Source: Rhodohalobacter halophilus (GTDB lineage: Bacteria > Bacteroidota > Rhodothermia > Balneolales > Balneolaceae). From it: a stretch of DNA of 64,000 nt. The position numbers and the translations under genes are program-made. Location: contig NZ_MDWE01000034.1 of NCBI RefSeq assembly GCF_001715195.1, positions 1 to 64,000 on the forward strand, given 5' to 3'. This document shows, one piece after another, positions 9,118-17,470 of the stretch (positions are counted from its first letter, which is position 1; each line of letters starts with the position of its first letter). The notes under the pieces were generated by a model. The model had not been told where the DNA came from and did not search any database. It saw only the letters and a list, made by a program, of their open reading frames with translations.

Positions 9118-9909
9118 TCACTTGTCCAGCGTGCACCTTACAGATAGTATACCTCCTGCTTCAGTTTCTGGAACAAAATAGTTCTCTGTAAGAAGATAGA
9201 GCCGGCGATTTACCCGAATCATTCCACTTATATTAATTAACGGTGTGCTTGATACTTCTTCACCCGCATATCCATACCCAATTCCCACAGTCAAATTTTT
9301 ATCCCGGTCGCCCAATGTACCCACGCCGTAAAAAAGGCCCAGGGATTCTGTTACCGTTCCGATCAGCCCGCCAATCATTGCACCGGCCCCAAGGTGAAGC
9401 TTTTCATTAGCAACCGGAAACGTGACCTTGGGCAGAATCCAAACAGGGGTTGACGAAACGCCAAATAGAAACAGCGGTACAATTCCACCGCCCAGAGAGA
9501 AATTGTCTGAAATACCATAGTTCACATTGTTGAAAAAGATCCAGGTATTTTGATAGTATCCTCTCCCTTTTGGAAGACCCAGGGCGTTAGGTGCAAAAAA
9601 GTAACGTGTGGCTTGTGGATTTTCGTAATAGTAAGATCCATTTATAATTCGTTCGGAATCAATTTGAGTCATACTTCGAATATTCTCCCTTAGAATAGTT
9701 ACTTCACCTACAGACTCAACATTGAGTACTACAGACTGATCATTTTCTGAAATCAGGTAGCCAAAAAAAACATTGCCTTCAATCGATTCAACTCTATACC
9801 ATTCTCTCTCTTCTGCCTGCCCATGTGCCGGCGTGCTCCACACAACAAGCAATAAACTAAAACGAAGAACTATCTGTACAACTGTTTTCATAATTGCAAT
9901 CTCATTCAT
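9118..9909 (-). CDS. Secreted outer-membrane-like protein, 3' end frameshifted
   Basis: Unknown function. ATGs at 9909 and 9891 are both possible; the second begins directly at a signal peptide ending near PAHGQA. The mature part begins with a beta-rich segment (YRVESIEGNVFFGYLISEN) and continues as a Gly- and aromatic-rich probable beta-barrel. The frame stops at 9118. However, the +1 frame from about 9137 down to 9018 continues with GARWTSEQFAVDFG, then ends IPWLGVTIPFGR and a stop, which looks like the natural barrel end. One extra base near 9138-9139 would explain the break. It is either a real mutation or a sequencing error; the intact gene would encode 296 aa. Confidence 0.7.
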   Translation of the reverse strand: MNEIAIMKTVVQIVLRFSLLLVVWSTPAHGQAEEREWYRVESIEGNVFFGYLISENDQSVVLNVESVGEVTILRENIRSMTQIDSERIINGSYYYENPQATRYFFAPNALGLPKGRGYYQNTWIFFNNVNYGISDNFSLGGGIVPLFLFGVSSTPVWILPKVTFPVANEKLHLGAGAMIGGLIGTVTESLGLFYGVGTLGDRDKNLTVGIGYGYAGEEVSSTPLINISGMIRVNRRLYLLTENYFVPETEAGGILSVRCTLDK

Positions 9910-10000
9910 TTAGGTTCTACGCATATTACACTATTTGCTGCCATTAATTTTAACTATTTAAAAACATATATTTATTCTTAAATATTGCATAACTAATAAA

Positions 10001-10804
10001 ATGATACAAAAACGTTTCATCCCCTTATTAACAGTAATTACCGGTGTTATACTTGTAACCTGCGGACTTTTACTTGTAGGGTTCTACATATATACTGCGA
10101 TTCATTCTATAGGGCAGGCTGATTCCTCTCTCATTTTCTGGAATATACCGATTGTATTCCTTGGTCTGATGCTGAGCGTTGCCGGAGTTTTCTTTATTGT
10201 TACAGGATATAACGCCCGTACCAAACCGTCTCTTTATAAGCTTTCAAAATATTTACTCATCGTTCTTCTAATCGTAACCATTTTCACCATTGCATATGTA
10301 TGGTTCGGAGAGTACAGGGCTGAACAGATAAGAAATGAACTTCGGGTGCAGCACGAAATCCTATCTGAACTTATGGAAATTGAAAGTGTTGAAATACGGA
10401 ATCTCTCCACGGAAGCATTCATCTTACACACAATTATAACCGGAGAACAAACCGGTGAATATGAGATGACTGTAAAGCTATTCGATTCACAAGATGAACT
10501 CTATCAAACTTCAGAGCTGCACAATCTGATTAATTTAGAAAATGAAATCATTACCGAGCTAACTTTTGATGATTTATTTAAAATATGCAGAGATAGCGGT
10601 TCAGAAAATCGCTCCTATTTTTGTGTAGATGGTGCCGGTACAAACAATACAAAATTAAACATTAAAATTACTTTAAAGCCCCGCAACCTGAACAATATTG
10701 AATTGAAACCGGATGATGTGGAAACATCGTGGACAACTTCATTGATTTTGGATACCATAACCCGGAATGGCCTGGTAAATGTGGAGAGTATAAAAGAGGG
10801 ATAA
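10001..10804 (+). CDS. Hypothetical membrane protein
   Basis: Unrecognised 267-residue protein. Three transmembrane helices are visible, near residues 8-32, 43-70 and 82-102, followed by a soluble domain of about 165 residues with beta-like strands (AFILHTIITGEQTGEYEMTV) and a Cys pair near the end of its middle part. No enzyme motif is seen. It diverges from the frameshifted gene on the other strand, with 91 AT-rich bases between the starts that must hold both promoters. It is followed by 203 bases before ffh. Confidence 0.65.
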   Translation: MIQKRFIPLLTVITGVILVTCGLLLVGFYIYTAIHSIGQADSSLIFWNIPIVFLGLMLSVAGVFFIVTGYNARTKPSLYKLSKYLLIVLLIVTIFTIAYVWFGEYRAEQIRNELRVQHEILSELMEIESVEIRNLSTEAFILHTIITGEQTGEYEMTVKLFDSQDELYQTSELHNLINLENEIITELTFDDLFKICRDSGSENRSYFCVDGAGTNNTKLNIKITLKPRNLNNIELKPDDVETSWTTSLILDTITRNGLVNVESIKEG

Positions 10805-11007
10805 AAAACAAAACACCTCTTACAAGCCATTTTAACCGGGTATTAGGCACATCTATATTCTTCTGTTCTGATTCTATTCGCCTTTTTTAAATAGAAACCG
10901 AAATATTCATAGATTCTGTGTTGATAATTCAGGGGAATGTCCGTATCATTTGAGACTCTGCATCAATCGATGCTTTTATTGATATTCTAATTAAACGTGC
11001 CTGTGTA

Positions 11008-12351
11008 ATGTTTGAAGATTTGTCTTCTAAAATAGAATCAGCCGTACAGTCCTTGAAGGGGCAGTCGAAGATCACCGATGTAAATATCGCTGAGACCGTA
11101 CGCGAGATTCGTCGTGCCCTGCTTGATGCAGATGTAAACCTGGAAGTTGCCCGAAAATTCACCGAAGATGTGAAAGAACGGGTTATGGGGTCTGATGTAT
11201 TAACCGCCGTGAACCCTGGCCAGCAGTTCACCAAAATTGTTTATGACGAGATGGTGAAGATGCTTGGCGAAGAGCGATCTGACCTGGCCGTTGCCAATAC
11301 CCCTCCCACCGTAATTTTGATCGCAGGTCTGCAAGGATCAGGAAAAACAACTTTTGTAGGGAAACTAGCCCGTTATCTCAAAAAAGAGAATAACCGAAAT
11401 CCAATTTTAGCCGCAGCCGACGTTTATCGTCCTGCTGCAATCGATCAGCTCAAAACCCTTGCATCCGAAATTGATGTGCCGGTTTATTCCATCAATCAAA
11501 AAGATCCGGTTCGTGTAGCAAAAGAAGCCGTATCGATGGCAAAAAGCCTGGCACTGGACACCGTTATTATTGATACCGCCGGCCGCCTGCACGTGGATGA
11601 GAAAATGATGGATGAGGTAGCCGAAATCAAGAAAGCGGTTAACCCTGATGAAATTCTGTTTGTTGTTGACGCCATGACTGGCCAGGATGCCGTAAACACA
11701 GCCAAGGCGTTTAACGACACAATCGATTTTGATGGAGTGGTATTGACAAAGATGGACGGAGATACCCGCGGCGGTGCTGCACTATCCATCCGTTCAGTTG
11801 TTGAGAAACCTATCAAGTTTATGAGCACCGGCGAAAAGCTGGATGCTCTTTCCCCATTCTACCCAGACCGGCTTGCTCAGCGGATTTTGGGTATGGGTGA
11901 TGTAGTTTCTCTGGTAGAGAAAGCTCAGAAGGAATACGACGAAGAGCAAGCTCAAAAACTACAGAAAAAGATCAAGTCAGATAAATTTGACCTGGTCGAC
12001 TTTTATGATCAGATCCAGAAGATCAAAAAGATGGGAAATCTGACCGACTTGGTTGGAATGATTCCCGGTGCTGACAAAGCAATGAAGGATCAGGATTTGG
12101 ATGAAGATTCATTCAAACCGATTGAAGCCATTATCAACTCCATGACGCCGGAAGAACGTCACGATCCTTCACTTTTAAATGGTGCTCGTCGTCGCAGAAT
12201 TGCGAAAGGATCCGGCACGTCTGTTCGTGAAATCAACGAGTTGATGAAGCAGTTTGAACAGATGAAGAAGATGATGAAGACGATGAGCAAAATGAATAAA
12301 GTAGGCCGCGCCATGGAAGGATTAAAAAACCTCCCCTTTGGACGCCGGTAA
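11008..12351 (+). CDS. ffh: Signal recognition particle protein Ffh
   Basis: GTPase that, with 4.5S RNA, delivers nascent membrane proteins to FtsY. The 447-residue protein has the NG domain with P-loop GLQGSGKTTFVGKLA (about residues 106-120), DTAGR (G3) and TKMDGD (G4), and a Met-rich M domain from about 300 with the RNA-binding GARRRRIAKGSGTSVREIN motif and a final run of Met-Lys pairs. It is the first gene of the conserved ffh-rpsP-rimM-trmD-rplS order. No 4.5S RNA gene was recognised nearby. Confidence 0.97.
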   Translation: MFEDLSSKIESAVQSLKGQSKITDVNIAETVREIRRALLDADVNLEVARKFTEDVKERVMGSDVLTAVNPGQQFTKIVYDEMVKMLGEERSDLAVANTPPTVILIAGLQGSGKTTFVGKLARYLKKENNRNPILAAADVYRPAAIDQLKTLASEIDVPVYSINQKDPVRVAKEAVSMAKSLALDTVIIDTAGRLHVDEKMMDEVAEIKKAVNPDEILFVVDAMTGQDAVNTAKAFNDTIDFDGVVLTKMDGDTRGGAALSIRSVVEKPIKFMSTGEKLDALSPFYPDRLAQRILGMGDVVSLVEKAQKEYDEEQAQKLQKKIKSDKFDLVDFYDQIQKIKKMGNLTDLVGMIPGADKAMKDQDLDEDSFKPIEAIINSMTPEERHDPSLLNGARRRRIAKGSGTSVREINELMKQFEQMKKMMKTMSKMNKVGRAMEGLKNLPFGRR

Positions 12352-12398
12352 ACATCAACAAGAATATATACCAAACAAAACCTTAAAGGAGTACATCA

Positions 12399-13289
12399 TT
12401 GATTAAAATACGCTTACAACGAAAAGGAAGAAAGAAACGCCCTTTTTACCACATCGTGGTAGCTGACAGCCGTTCTCCTCGTGATGGCCGAATTATTGAA
12501 AGACTTGGCCGTTTCGATAACGTGAGTGAAAGTAAAGAGCTCACATATGATGAAGAACGTGTAATCCATTGGCTAAAAATCGGTGCACAACCAAGCGACA
12601 CCGTTCGCAGCATTTTTAAGAAAGAGGGAATCCTCTACAAAATGCATCTGATGCGATGGGGTAAAAGTGATGAAGAGATTGAAGCTGCACTCGATGAGTG
12701 GAGACAGGCTCGCGAAGAGAAGAACAAAGAAGATGACGTAAGCCGAAAAGCTAAACAGCAAGAAATTCTGAAAGCTGAAGAGAAAGAGTACAAGAAACAG
12801 CTTGAAGAGAAAGCTGCCGCTGCTGCCAAAGAACTCGAACAGAAGAAAGCTAAAGAAGAGGCTGCAAAAGCTGAAGCTGAGGCAGAGGCCAAAGAGGAAA
12901 AAGCTGAAGCCGCTGAAGAGACTTCTGAAGAAGTAGAAGCGAAAGAAGAAGCTGCCGAAGAAAAAGCTGAGAAGAAGGAAGAGGCTAAAGCAGAAGAAAC
13001 GGAAGAAGCACCTGCTAAAGAGGAGGCCAAAGCTGACGATTCTGAAAAAGAGGAAAAAGCTGAAGCTAAGGAAGAAACTAAAGATGAGCCTGCTGAAGAG
13101 AAGGAAGAAGCCAAGGCAGAAGAGGAAGAGAAGAAAGAGCCCGTATCTCAGGTTTCAACCGATATGACCGCTGCAGAAGCGATTGACCATATTAAAAATA
13201 CCCCGCTTGATGATCTGAAAGGATTTGTTCCTGAGGATGAAGATCGTGTTACGGTTCAGCGTGCATGGGACAGCAAGCAGGAAGAATAA
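12399..13289 (+). CDS. rpsP: 30S ribosomal protein bS16 with a very long acidic/alanine-rich tail
   Basis: Residues 1-85 are a normal bS16 ([23 protein letters not shown]...[12 protein letters not shown]). Normal length is about 80-90 aa, but this protein has 296. Residues 100-250 are low-complexity Glu/Lys/Ala helix. The end (about 255-296) looks folded: [20 protein letters not shown] followed by [18 protein letters not shown]. Extended bS16 proteins are known in Bacteroidota, but this tail is among the longer forms I know. The start is TTG at 12399, supported by AAAGGAG at about 12385-12391 and by homology, since the KIRLQR block begins at residue 3. Confidence 0.95.
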   Translation: MIKIRLQRKGRKKRPFYHIVVADSRSPRDGRIIERLGRFDNVSESKELTYDEERVIHWLKIGAQPSDTVRSIFKKEGILYKMHLMRWGKSDEEIEAALDEWRQAREEKNKEDDVSRKAKQQEILKAEEKEYKKQLEEKAAAAAKELEQKKAKEEAAKAEAEAEAKEEKAEAAEETSEEVEAKEEAAEEKAEKKEEAKAEETEEAPAKEEAKADDSEKEEKAEAKEETKDEPAEEKEEAKAEEEEKKEPVSQVSTDMTAAEAIDHIKNTPLDDLKGFVPEDEDRVTVQRAWDSKQEE

Positions 13290-13304
13290 ATATCTGTACC
13301 GGTT

Positions 13305-13850
13305 ATGAGTAATTTGACGGATAACCGGTTTACAGAAATTGGCCGTTTTGGCAGGCCCAGAGGATTGGATGGCAACATCCGTTTCCAGCCAAATGAAAAT
13401 TTTGTTGATGGACTTTTTGTTCAGTCCGACCTCTTCTATATAAAGAATGAACGGTCTGATCTGATACCTGCCAGAATGGAATCGTGCAGGATTGAAGAGA
13501 AAAGAAATCAACAGACGTTCTTTGTAAAATTTGATTTAATCGCTGACCGGAATGATGCGGAAAAGGCAATGAACAAAGCTCTCTATGTAGTTACAGAAGA
13601 GCTTCAAAGCCTTAGAGATGAACAACCGGCCGATACGGAAGATATGATCGGCTACAGAATCATCTCAAATAATCAGGAAATTGGAAATGTGCTGGATATA
13701 TTTGAAAATCCGGCTCATCCCATTCTTGAAATTAAGTATCAATCCGGTTCGCTCCTCATTCCAATGGTAGATGAGTATATTGATCGTGTTGATCACGAAT
13801 CTGATTCAATTTACTGCAAAAACCTCCATCAGTTAACAGAAGAGGCTTAA
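13305..13850 (+). CDS. rimM: Ribosome maturation factor RimM
   Basis: Helps assemble the 30S head by binding uS19 and 16S rRNA. The 181-residue product has the N-terminal beta-barrel (FTEIGRFGRPRGLDGNIRFQP, shown as two parts: FTEIGRFGRPRG and LDGNIRFQP) and the PRC-barrel C-terminal domain (MIGYRIISNNQEIGNVLDI...LLIPMVDEYIDRVD). It lies 15 bases after rpsP, and its stop overlaps the trmD start by one base. Position and motifs agree. Confidence 0.93.
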   Translation: MSNLTDNRFTEIGRFGRPRGLDGNIRFQPNENFVDGLFVQSDLFYIKNERSDLIPARMESCRIEEKRNQQTFFVKFDLIADRNDAEKAMNKALYVVTEELQSLRDEQPADTEDMIGYRIISNNQEIGNVLDIFENPAHPILEIKYQSGSLLIPMVDEYIDRVDHESDSIYCKNLHQLTEEA

Positions 13851-14545
13851 TGCTTAGAATTGATATCATATCAGGTGTACCGGAACTCTTACGAAGTCCG
13901 CTCGACCACAGTATTGTGGGACGAGCCAGAGAAAATAACCTGGTTGAAATACACACCCACGATTTGCGCGACTACTCAGAGGATAAACATCATAAAATTG
14001 ATGATTACCCCTATGGAGGAGGAGCCGGAATGGTGATGACAGCTCAGCCCATTTTTTCCTGCATACGAAAACTGCAAAGTGAACGGACTTATGATGATGT
14101 ACTCTTTACAGCCGCAGATGGGAAAAAGTTTGAGCAGAAAGATGCAAACAAGCTGTCGCTTAAAAAAAATATCATCATTCTATGTGGCCACTATAAAGGA
14201 GTTGATCAGCGTGTACGGGATGAACTGATTACCGGAGAATTTTCCATCGGTGATTTCGTTCTGTCCGGTGGAGAATTGCCGGCATTGGTTATGACCGATG
14301 CCATTGTTCGCCTGCTGCCCGGCGTGCTTGGAGATGCCGAAAGTGCTCTTACCGATTCCTTCCAGGATGACCTTCTGGAACCGCCTGTCTATACCAGGCC
14401 GGCAGAGTACGAAGGTTTGAAAGTTCCGGATGTTTTACGTTCCGGAGATCATAAAAAAATTGCTGAATGGCGCTCCGATATGGCGATTAAACGAACCAAA
14501 CAGAGAAGACCCGATTTGTACGAAAATTTTAAAAAGAAAAACTAA
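13850..14545 (+). CDS. trmD: tRNA (guanine-N1-)-methyltransferase TrmD
   Basis: Methylates G37 of tRNAs using S-adenosylmethionine, preventing +1 frameshifting. The 231-residue protein carries the SPOUT trefoil-knot blocks [15 protein letters not shown] and ISIGDF-type [17 protein letters not shown], and the [19 protein letters not shown] segment. [14 protein letters not shown] is the N-terminal start. Its ATG overlaps the rimM stop (TAATG), indicating coupled translation. Confidence 0.97.
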   Translation: MLRIDIISGVPELLRSPLDHSIVGRARENNLVEIHTHDLRDYSEDKHHKIDDYPYGGGAGMVMTAQPIFSCIRKLQSERTYDDVLFTAADGKKFEQKDANKLSLKKNIIILCGHYKGVDQRVRDELITGEFSIGDFVLSGGELPALVMTDAIVRLLPGVLGDAESALTDSFQDDLLEPPVYTRPAEYEGLKVPDVLRSGDHKKIAEWRSDMAIKRTKQRRPDLYENFKKKN

Positions 14546-14568
14546 AGCCCAGTAACGAGGACAATATC

Positions 14569-14931
14569 ATGGATAAATTGAAACTTGTAGAACAGACCGT
14601 TGTACGCGACGATCTACCGGAATTTACAGCCGGAGATACCGTAAACGTTCACTATCGTGTTCGTGAAGGGGATAAAGAGCGAATTCAGCAGTACCAGGGC
14701 GTTGTAATTAACGAACGCGGAAGTGGTGCCAATAAAACGTTTACCGTACGTAAAATGTCGGGCAGCGTGGGCGTAGAAAGAATTTTCCCTCTTTACTCAC
14801 CATTTATCGCTAAAATTGAAGTGAAGAAAAAAGGACGTGTACGTCGTTCTAAACTCTTCTATCTGCGCGATCGAAGAGGTAAAGCTGCTCGAATCCGTGA
14901 AAAAGATTCGACCCCGAATAAAAAACAGTAG
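14569..14931 (+). CDS. rplS: 50S ribosomal protein bL19
   Basis: Ribosomal protein at the 30S-50S interface, 120 aa, normal length. Typical blocks are [21 protein letters not shown], read as [12 protein letters not shown] and [12 protein letters not shown], then [17 protein letters not shown] and [16 protein letters not shown]-like [20 protein letters not shown]. It is the last gene of the ffh operon and is followed by a strong hairpin terminator. Confidence 0.97.
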   Translation: MDKLKLVEQTVVRDDLPEFTAGDTVNVHYRVREGDKERIQQYQGVVINERGSGANKTFTVRKMSGSVGVERIFPLYSPFIAKIEVKKKGRVRRSKLFYLRDRRGKAARIREKDSTPNKKQ

Positions 14932-14942
14932 TTGCTATTTTT

Positions 14943-14976
14943 AAAGGCGATGTAGTCCAATACATCGCCTTTTTTA
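14943..14976 (+). terminator. Rho-independent terminator after rplS
   Basis: A perfect 12-bp stem (AAAGGCGATGTA / TACATCGCCTTT) with a 6-base loop GTCCAA, running into six T's. It lies 11 bases after the rplS stop and ends the ffh-to-rplS operon. Confidence 0.93.
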
Positions 14977-15059
14977 TGGCACAACTTTAGGTAAAACTAT
15001 CGGCTCATTCTGAACAGTTCAGAGAGATAATGGGCTAACTATAAACATTAAAGGGTATT

Positions 15060-15614
15060 ATGAATATTATAATTTTCGGACCTCCGGGAGCCGGGAAAGG
15101 TACTCAGGCTGAAAAAATGAAACATCATTTTGAGATCCCTCACCTCTCTACCGGAAATATTTTCAGAGAAAATATCAAAAACGAAACGCCTCTTGGAAAA
15201 AAGGTTAAATCCATTCTGGACGCGGGTGAACTTGTTCCAGACGAAACCGTCGTGGATCTGGTAAAAGATGAGCTGAGTAAATCAAAATATGATGACGGCG
15301 TAATTCTGGACGGTTTTCCACGAACCGTTGCTCAGGCTAAAGCCCTCGACTCTTTCTTTGATGAAAACGATAAGAAGATTGACGCATTTCTTACACTCAC
15401 AGTACCTGAAGAAGAGCTGATCAATCGAATTTTGAGTCGCGGTGAAGGACGCTCGGATGACACTCCGGAAATGGTCAAAAATCGATTGAGTGTTTATCAC
15501 AAAGAAACCGCTCCGGTTCTGAACTATTATAAAGAAAAGGGAGCCGTTAAAGAGATTAACGGAGTTGGAACAATTGATGAAATTTTTGATCGAATCAAAG
15601 AAGCCCTCTCCTGA
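15060..15614 (+). CDS. adk: Adenylate kinase (short-lid form)
   Basis: Interconverts ATP + AMP and 2 ADP. The 184-residue protein has the P-loop GPPGAGKGTQ (residues 7-16), the AMP-binding LSTGNIFRENIK and DGFPRTVAQAKALD. Between RILSRGEGRSDDTP and the C-terminus the long zinc-type LID insert is absent, which is the short form common in Bacteroidota. It stands alone, with a terminator on each side. Confidence 0.96.
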   Translation: MNIIIFGPPGAGKGTQAEKMKHHFEIPHLSTGNIFRENIKNETPLGKKVKSILDAGELVPDETVVDLVKDELSKSKYDDGVILDGFPRTVAQAKALDSFFDENDKKIDAFLTLTVPEEELINRILSRGEGRSDDTPEMVKNRLSVYHKETAPVLNYYKEKGAVKEINGVGTIDEIFDRIKEALS

Positions 15615-15639
15615 TTCCTCTCCTTCGAATTTTAGACAA

Positions 15640-15666
15640 AGCCCTCATCTGTTGAGGGCTCTTTTA
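15640..15666. terminator. Bidirectional terminator between adk and the convergent metalloenzyme gene
   Basis: An 8-bp stem (AGCCCTCA / TGAGGGCT, loop TCTGT) is followed on the plus strand by CTTTTATT. On the minus strand it is followed by TTTGTC. It lies between the stops of adk (15614) and the minus-strand gene (15664) and can serve both. Confidence 0.85.
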
Positions 15667-16566
15667 TTCCTTATCTTTTTTCAGCGAATCCAAAATTGCA
15701 GGAGTTATATCCAGTATGGATGATGCATTTTTAAATGGTTCCGCATCACCTTTTACAAAGAGAGGGACCGGGTTCCGTGTATGCGTTTTAATGGAAAGAT
15801 CTTCAATATTCCCATGATCGCTTGTGATGACCAAGGTATCTGATTTACTCATATTCTGAATCATGTGAAACAAAAATCGATCAAGTATGGTGAGAATGAT
15901 GTCCGTTTTCTTTCTATCCATCTGATGGCCCATCTTATCCGTCAGATAGTATTCATACAGTACCAGGTCAAACTCTTTTAACGAATTCAACGCACGCATG
16001 GAAGCATCTTCCGGGGTAATTTCCGGTACATCAAGGTTCAGACTTTCCCTCCATGCGTTTTGAATAATCTCTGCAGTCAATGCCTTCTCTTTTAATACAT
16101 CTTCCAGCCTGTTTAATTTGATCCCGGATGCCTTGGTCATCAGCGTGGTGCAGGTCCATCGATTTCTTTGTGCAGATTTTTTAAAGAAAATATCGGGATA
16201 GGCATTCAGAAAATGTGGGGAGAGTCCTTCCTGTTTAGCTTGATGAAACAGGCTAACCTCTTCAAGTAAAAATTTAGTTGTGGAATAAGGAAATGGACCA
16301 AAATGTTTACCGGCTATTTTGGAAGCATTTTGTCCGGAAAAAAGCGTAGCCTGACCCGTTCCACTTTGAGGTAATCCCTCCACATCCAGATTTGCATCAA
16401 TGGGCAAATAAAGTTTATCCTTTTGAATCACAGGCCGGATACCGTCATGTAATCCATCCGCTTCTGTAAAATAAGAGAACGATTTGAGGTTTTTTGTAGC
16501 CAGTGGATTCTCTTCACTCTTTTTACCGACCCCTACTCCATCTATAAATACAAAGAGTAAAGACAT
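15664..16566 (-). CDS. Alkaline-phosphatase/phosphoglycerate-mutase superfamily metalloenzyme
   Basis: Hydrolase or mutase of unknown substrate, 300 aa. The N-terminal LLFVFIDGVGVGKKSEENP has the first metal-binding Asp, and the C-terminal VITSDHGNIEDLSIKTHTRNPVPL (in two parts: VITSDHGNIEDLSIK and THTRNPVPL) carries the DHG and HTRNPVP motifs shared with cofactor-independent phosphoglycerate mutase and phosphopentomutase. SGTGQATLFSGQNA fits the nucleophile region. The protein is too short for a true iPGM (about 510 aa). Its start touches the end of dtd (no bases between), so the two form an operon. Confidence 0.8.
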   Translation of the reverse strand: MSLLFVFIDGVGVGKKSEENPLATKNLKSFSYFTEADGLHDGIRPVIQKDKLYLPIDANLDVEGLPQSGTGQATLFSGQNASKIAGKHFGPFPYSTTKFLLEEVSLFHQAKQEGLSPHFLNAYPDIFFKKSAQRNRWTCTTLMTKASGIKLNRLEDVLKEKALTAEIIQNAWRESLNLDVPEITPEDASMRALNSLKEFDLVLYEYYLTDKMGHQMDRKKTDIILTILDRFLFHMIQNMSKSDTLVITSDHGNIEDLSIKTHTRNPVPLFVKGDAEPFKNASSILDITPAILDSLKKDKE

Positions 16567-17007
16567 CTATTTCTCAACAATAATTGTGACAGGGCCGTCA
16601 TTTATCAGATCCACTTCCATCATGGCACCAAATTTCCCTTCCTCAATTAGTAGATTAGTTATCTGCTTAAACCGATCAATCATATAGTCATAAAGTGGTT
16701 CAGCTACTTTCGGTTTCGCTGCCTCTATAAAGCTGGGACGAGTTCCCTTGCGGGTATCTCCATAAAGTGTGAATTGCGAAACTACCAATATTCCGCCATT
16801 AATATCCTCAACAGACCTATTCATTTTACCCTCCTCATCCTCAAAAATTCTGAGTCGTGATATTTTTCTACAACACCAATCTATCTCCTTTTTTGTATCA
16901 GATTCGTGAATACCTACAAGCAGCATCAACCCCCGGTTAATTTTTCCGGTTACTTCGTTATTTACCTTTACCGATGCTCTTTTTACGCGCTGAACGACAA
17001 TCTTCAT
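16567..17007 (-). CDS. dtd: D-aminoacyl-tRNA deacylase
   Basis: Removes D-amino acids (and Gly from tRNA-Ala) mischarged on tRNA. The 146-residue protein begins MKIVVQRVKRASVKVN and shows the two family motifs: SQFTLYGDTRKGTRPSF (about residues 79-95) with the SQ-x-T core, and NDGPVT near the C-terminus carrying the cross-subunit Gly-Pro. Length is typical. The gene points away from the origin-like region, and the first DnaA box starts two bases upstream of its ATG. Confidence 0.95.
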   Translation of the reverse strand: MKIVVQRVKRASVKVNNEVTGKINRGLMLLVGIHESDTKKEIDWCCRKISRLRIFEDEEGKMNRSVEDINGGILVVSQFTLYGDTRKGTRPSFIEAAKPKVAEPLYDYMIDRFKQITNLLIEEGKFGAMMEVDLINDGPVTIIVEK

Positions 17008-17470
17008 ATGTGGATAAGAGTGTGAATAAGTTTGGTTAACAATGTGAACAACAGAAACCTTCCATTATTAAGCAAATCTTTCCACACCAATTCACAAAAA
17101 TCTCGAATTGTACACATAGAAAAAGAATAACTTTCGCTGTGGAAAGACTAGATGCATAAGATAGGTGTGAAACGTATAAAATGTTAATTACTTTTCTAAG
17201 TAGTAGTTAACTCTTTATTTTTATTGACCTATTTATCCACAATGTTATTCACATTTATAAAAGATTATCCAATCAAGAAGGGATAAAAAAGTTTTAAACA
17301 TATCCACACTGCCTACTACTAAAAAACAAATTTCCAATCTCATCTTACTCGTAAATTCCTGTGGATAACAAACAGAATAAATCAAAATGAGTTCTCTCTT
17401 TATTTCTATATTTAAACTGCTTTTAGATGAAGCCTATTAAATTTCGATACTAAAAATTTCCAAAAATACT
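17008..17470. other. Candidate chromosomal replication origin (oriC)
   Basis: This 463-base gene-free, AT-rich stretch lies between divergent dtd and purM. Perfect DnaA boxes (TTATCCACA) occur at 17009-17017 (minus), 17233-17241 (plus) and 17360-17368 (minus). One-mismatch boxes are at 17021-17029 (TGTGAATAA, minus), 17245-17253 (TTATTCACA) and 17300-17308 (ATATCCACA). Weaker ones are at 17043-17051 (TGTGAACAA), 17078-17086 (CTTTCCACA), 17138-17146 (TGTGGAAAG) and 17265-17273 (TTATCCAAT). After the 17300 box come CTGC and three CTA triplets (17313-17321), then an A-rich run. This matches the box, GC, DnaA-trio order of a bacterial unwinding element. dnaA is not in the window. Confidence 0.72.

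Noticed and set aside
10805-11007. 4.5S (SRP) RNA gene upstream of ffh
   Set aside because: No GGAA/GCAG-type SRP tetraloop-and-symmetric-loop hairpin was seen; the region looks like an ordinary AT-rich leader.
12635-13114. A 159-residue minus-strand reading frame rich in Ser and Ala
   Set aside because: It is the antisense of the repetitive GAA/GCT codons of the bS16 tail; low-complexity tails produce long open antisense frames.
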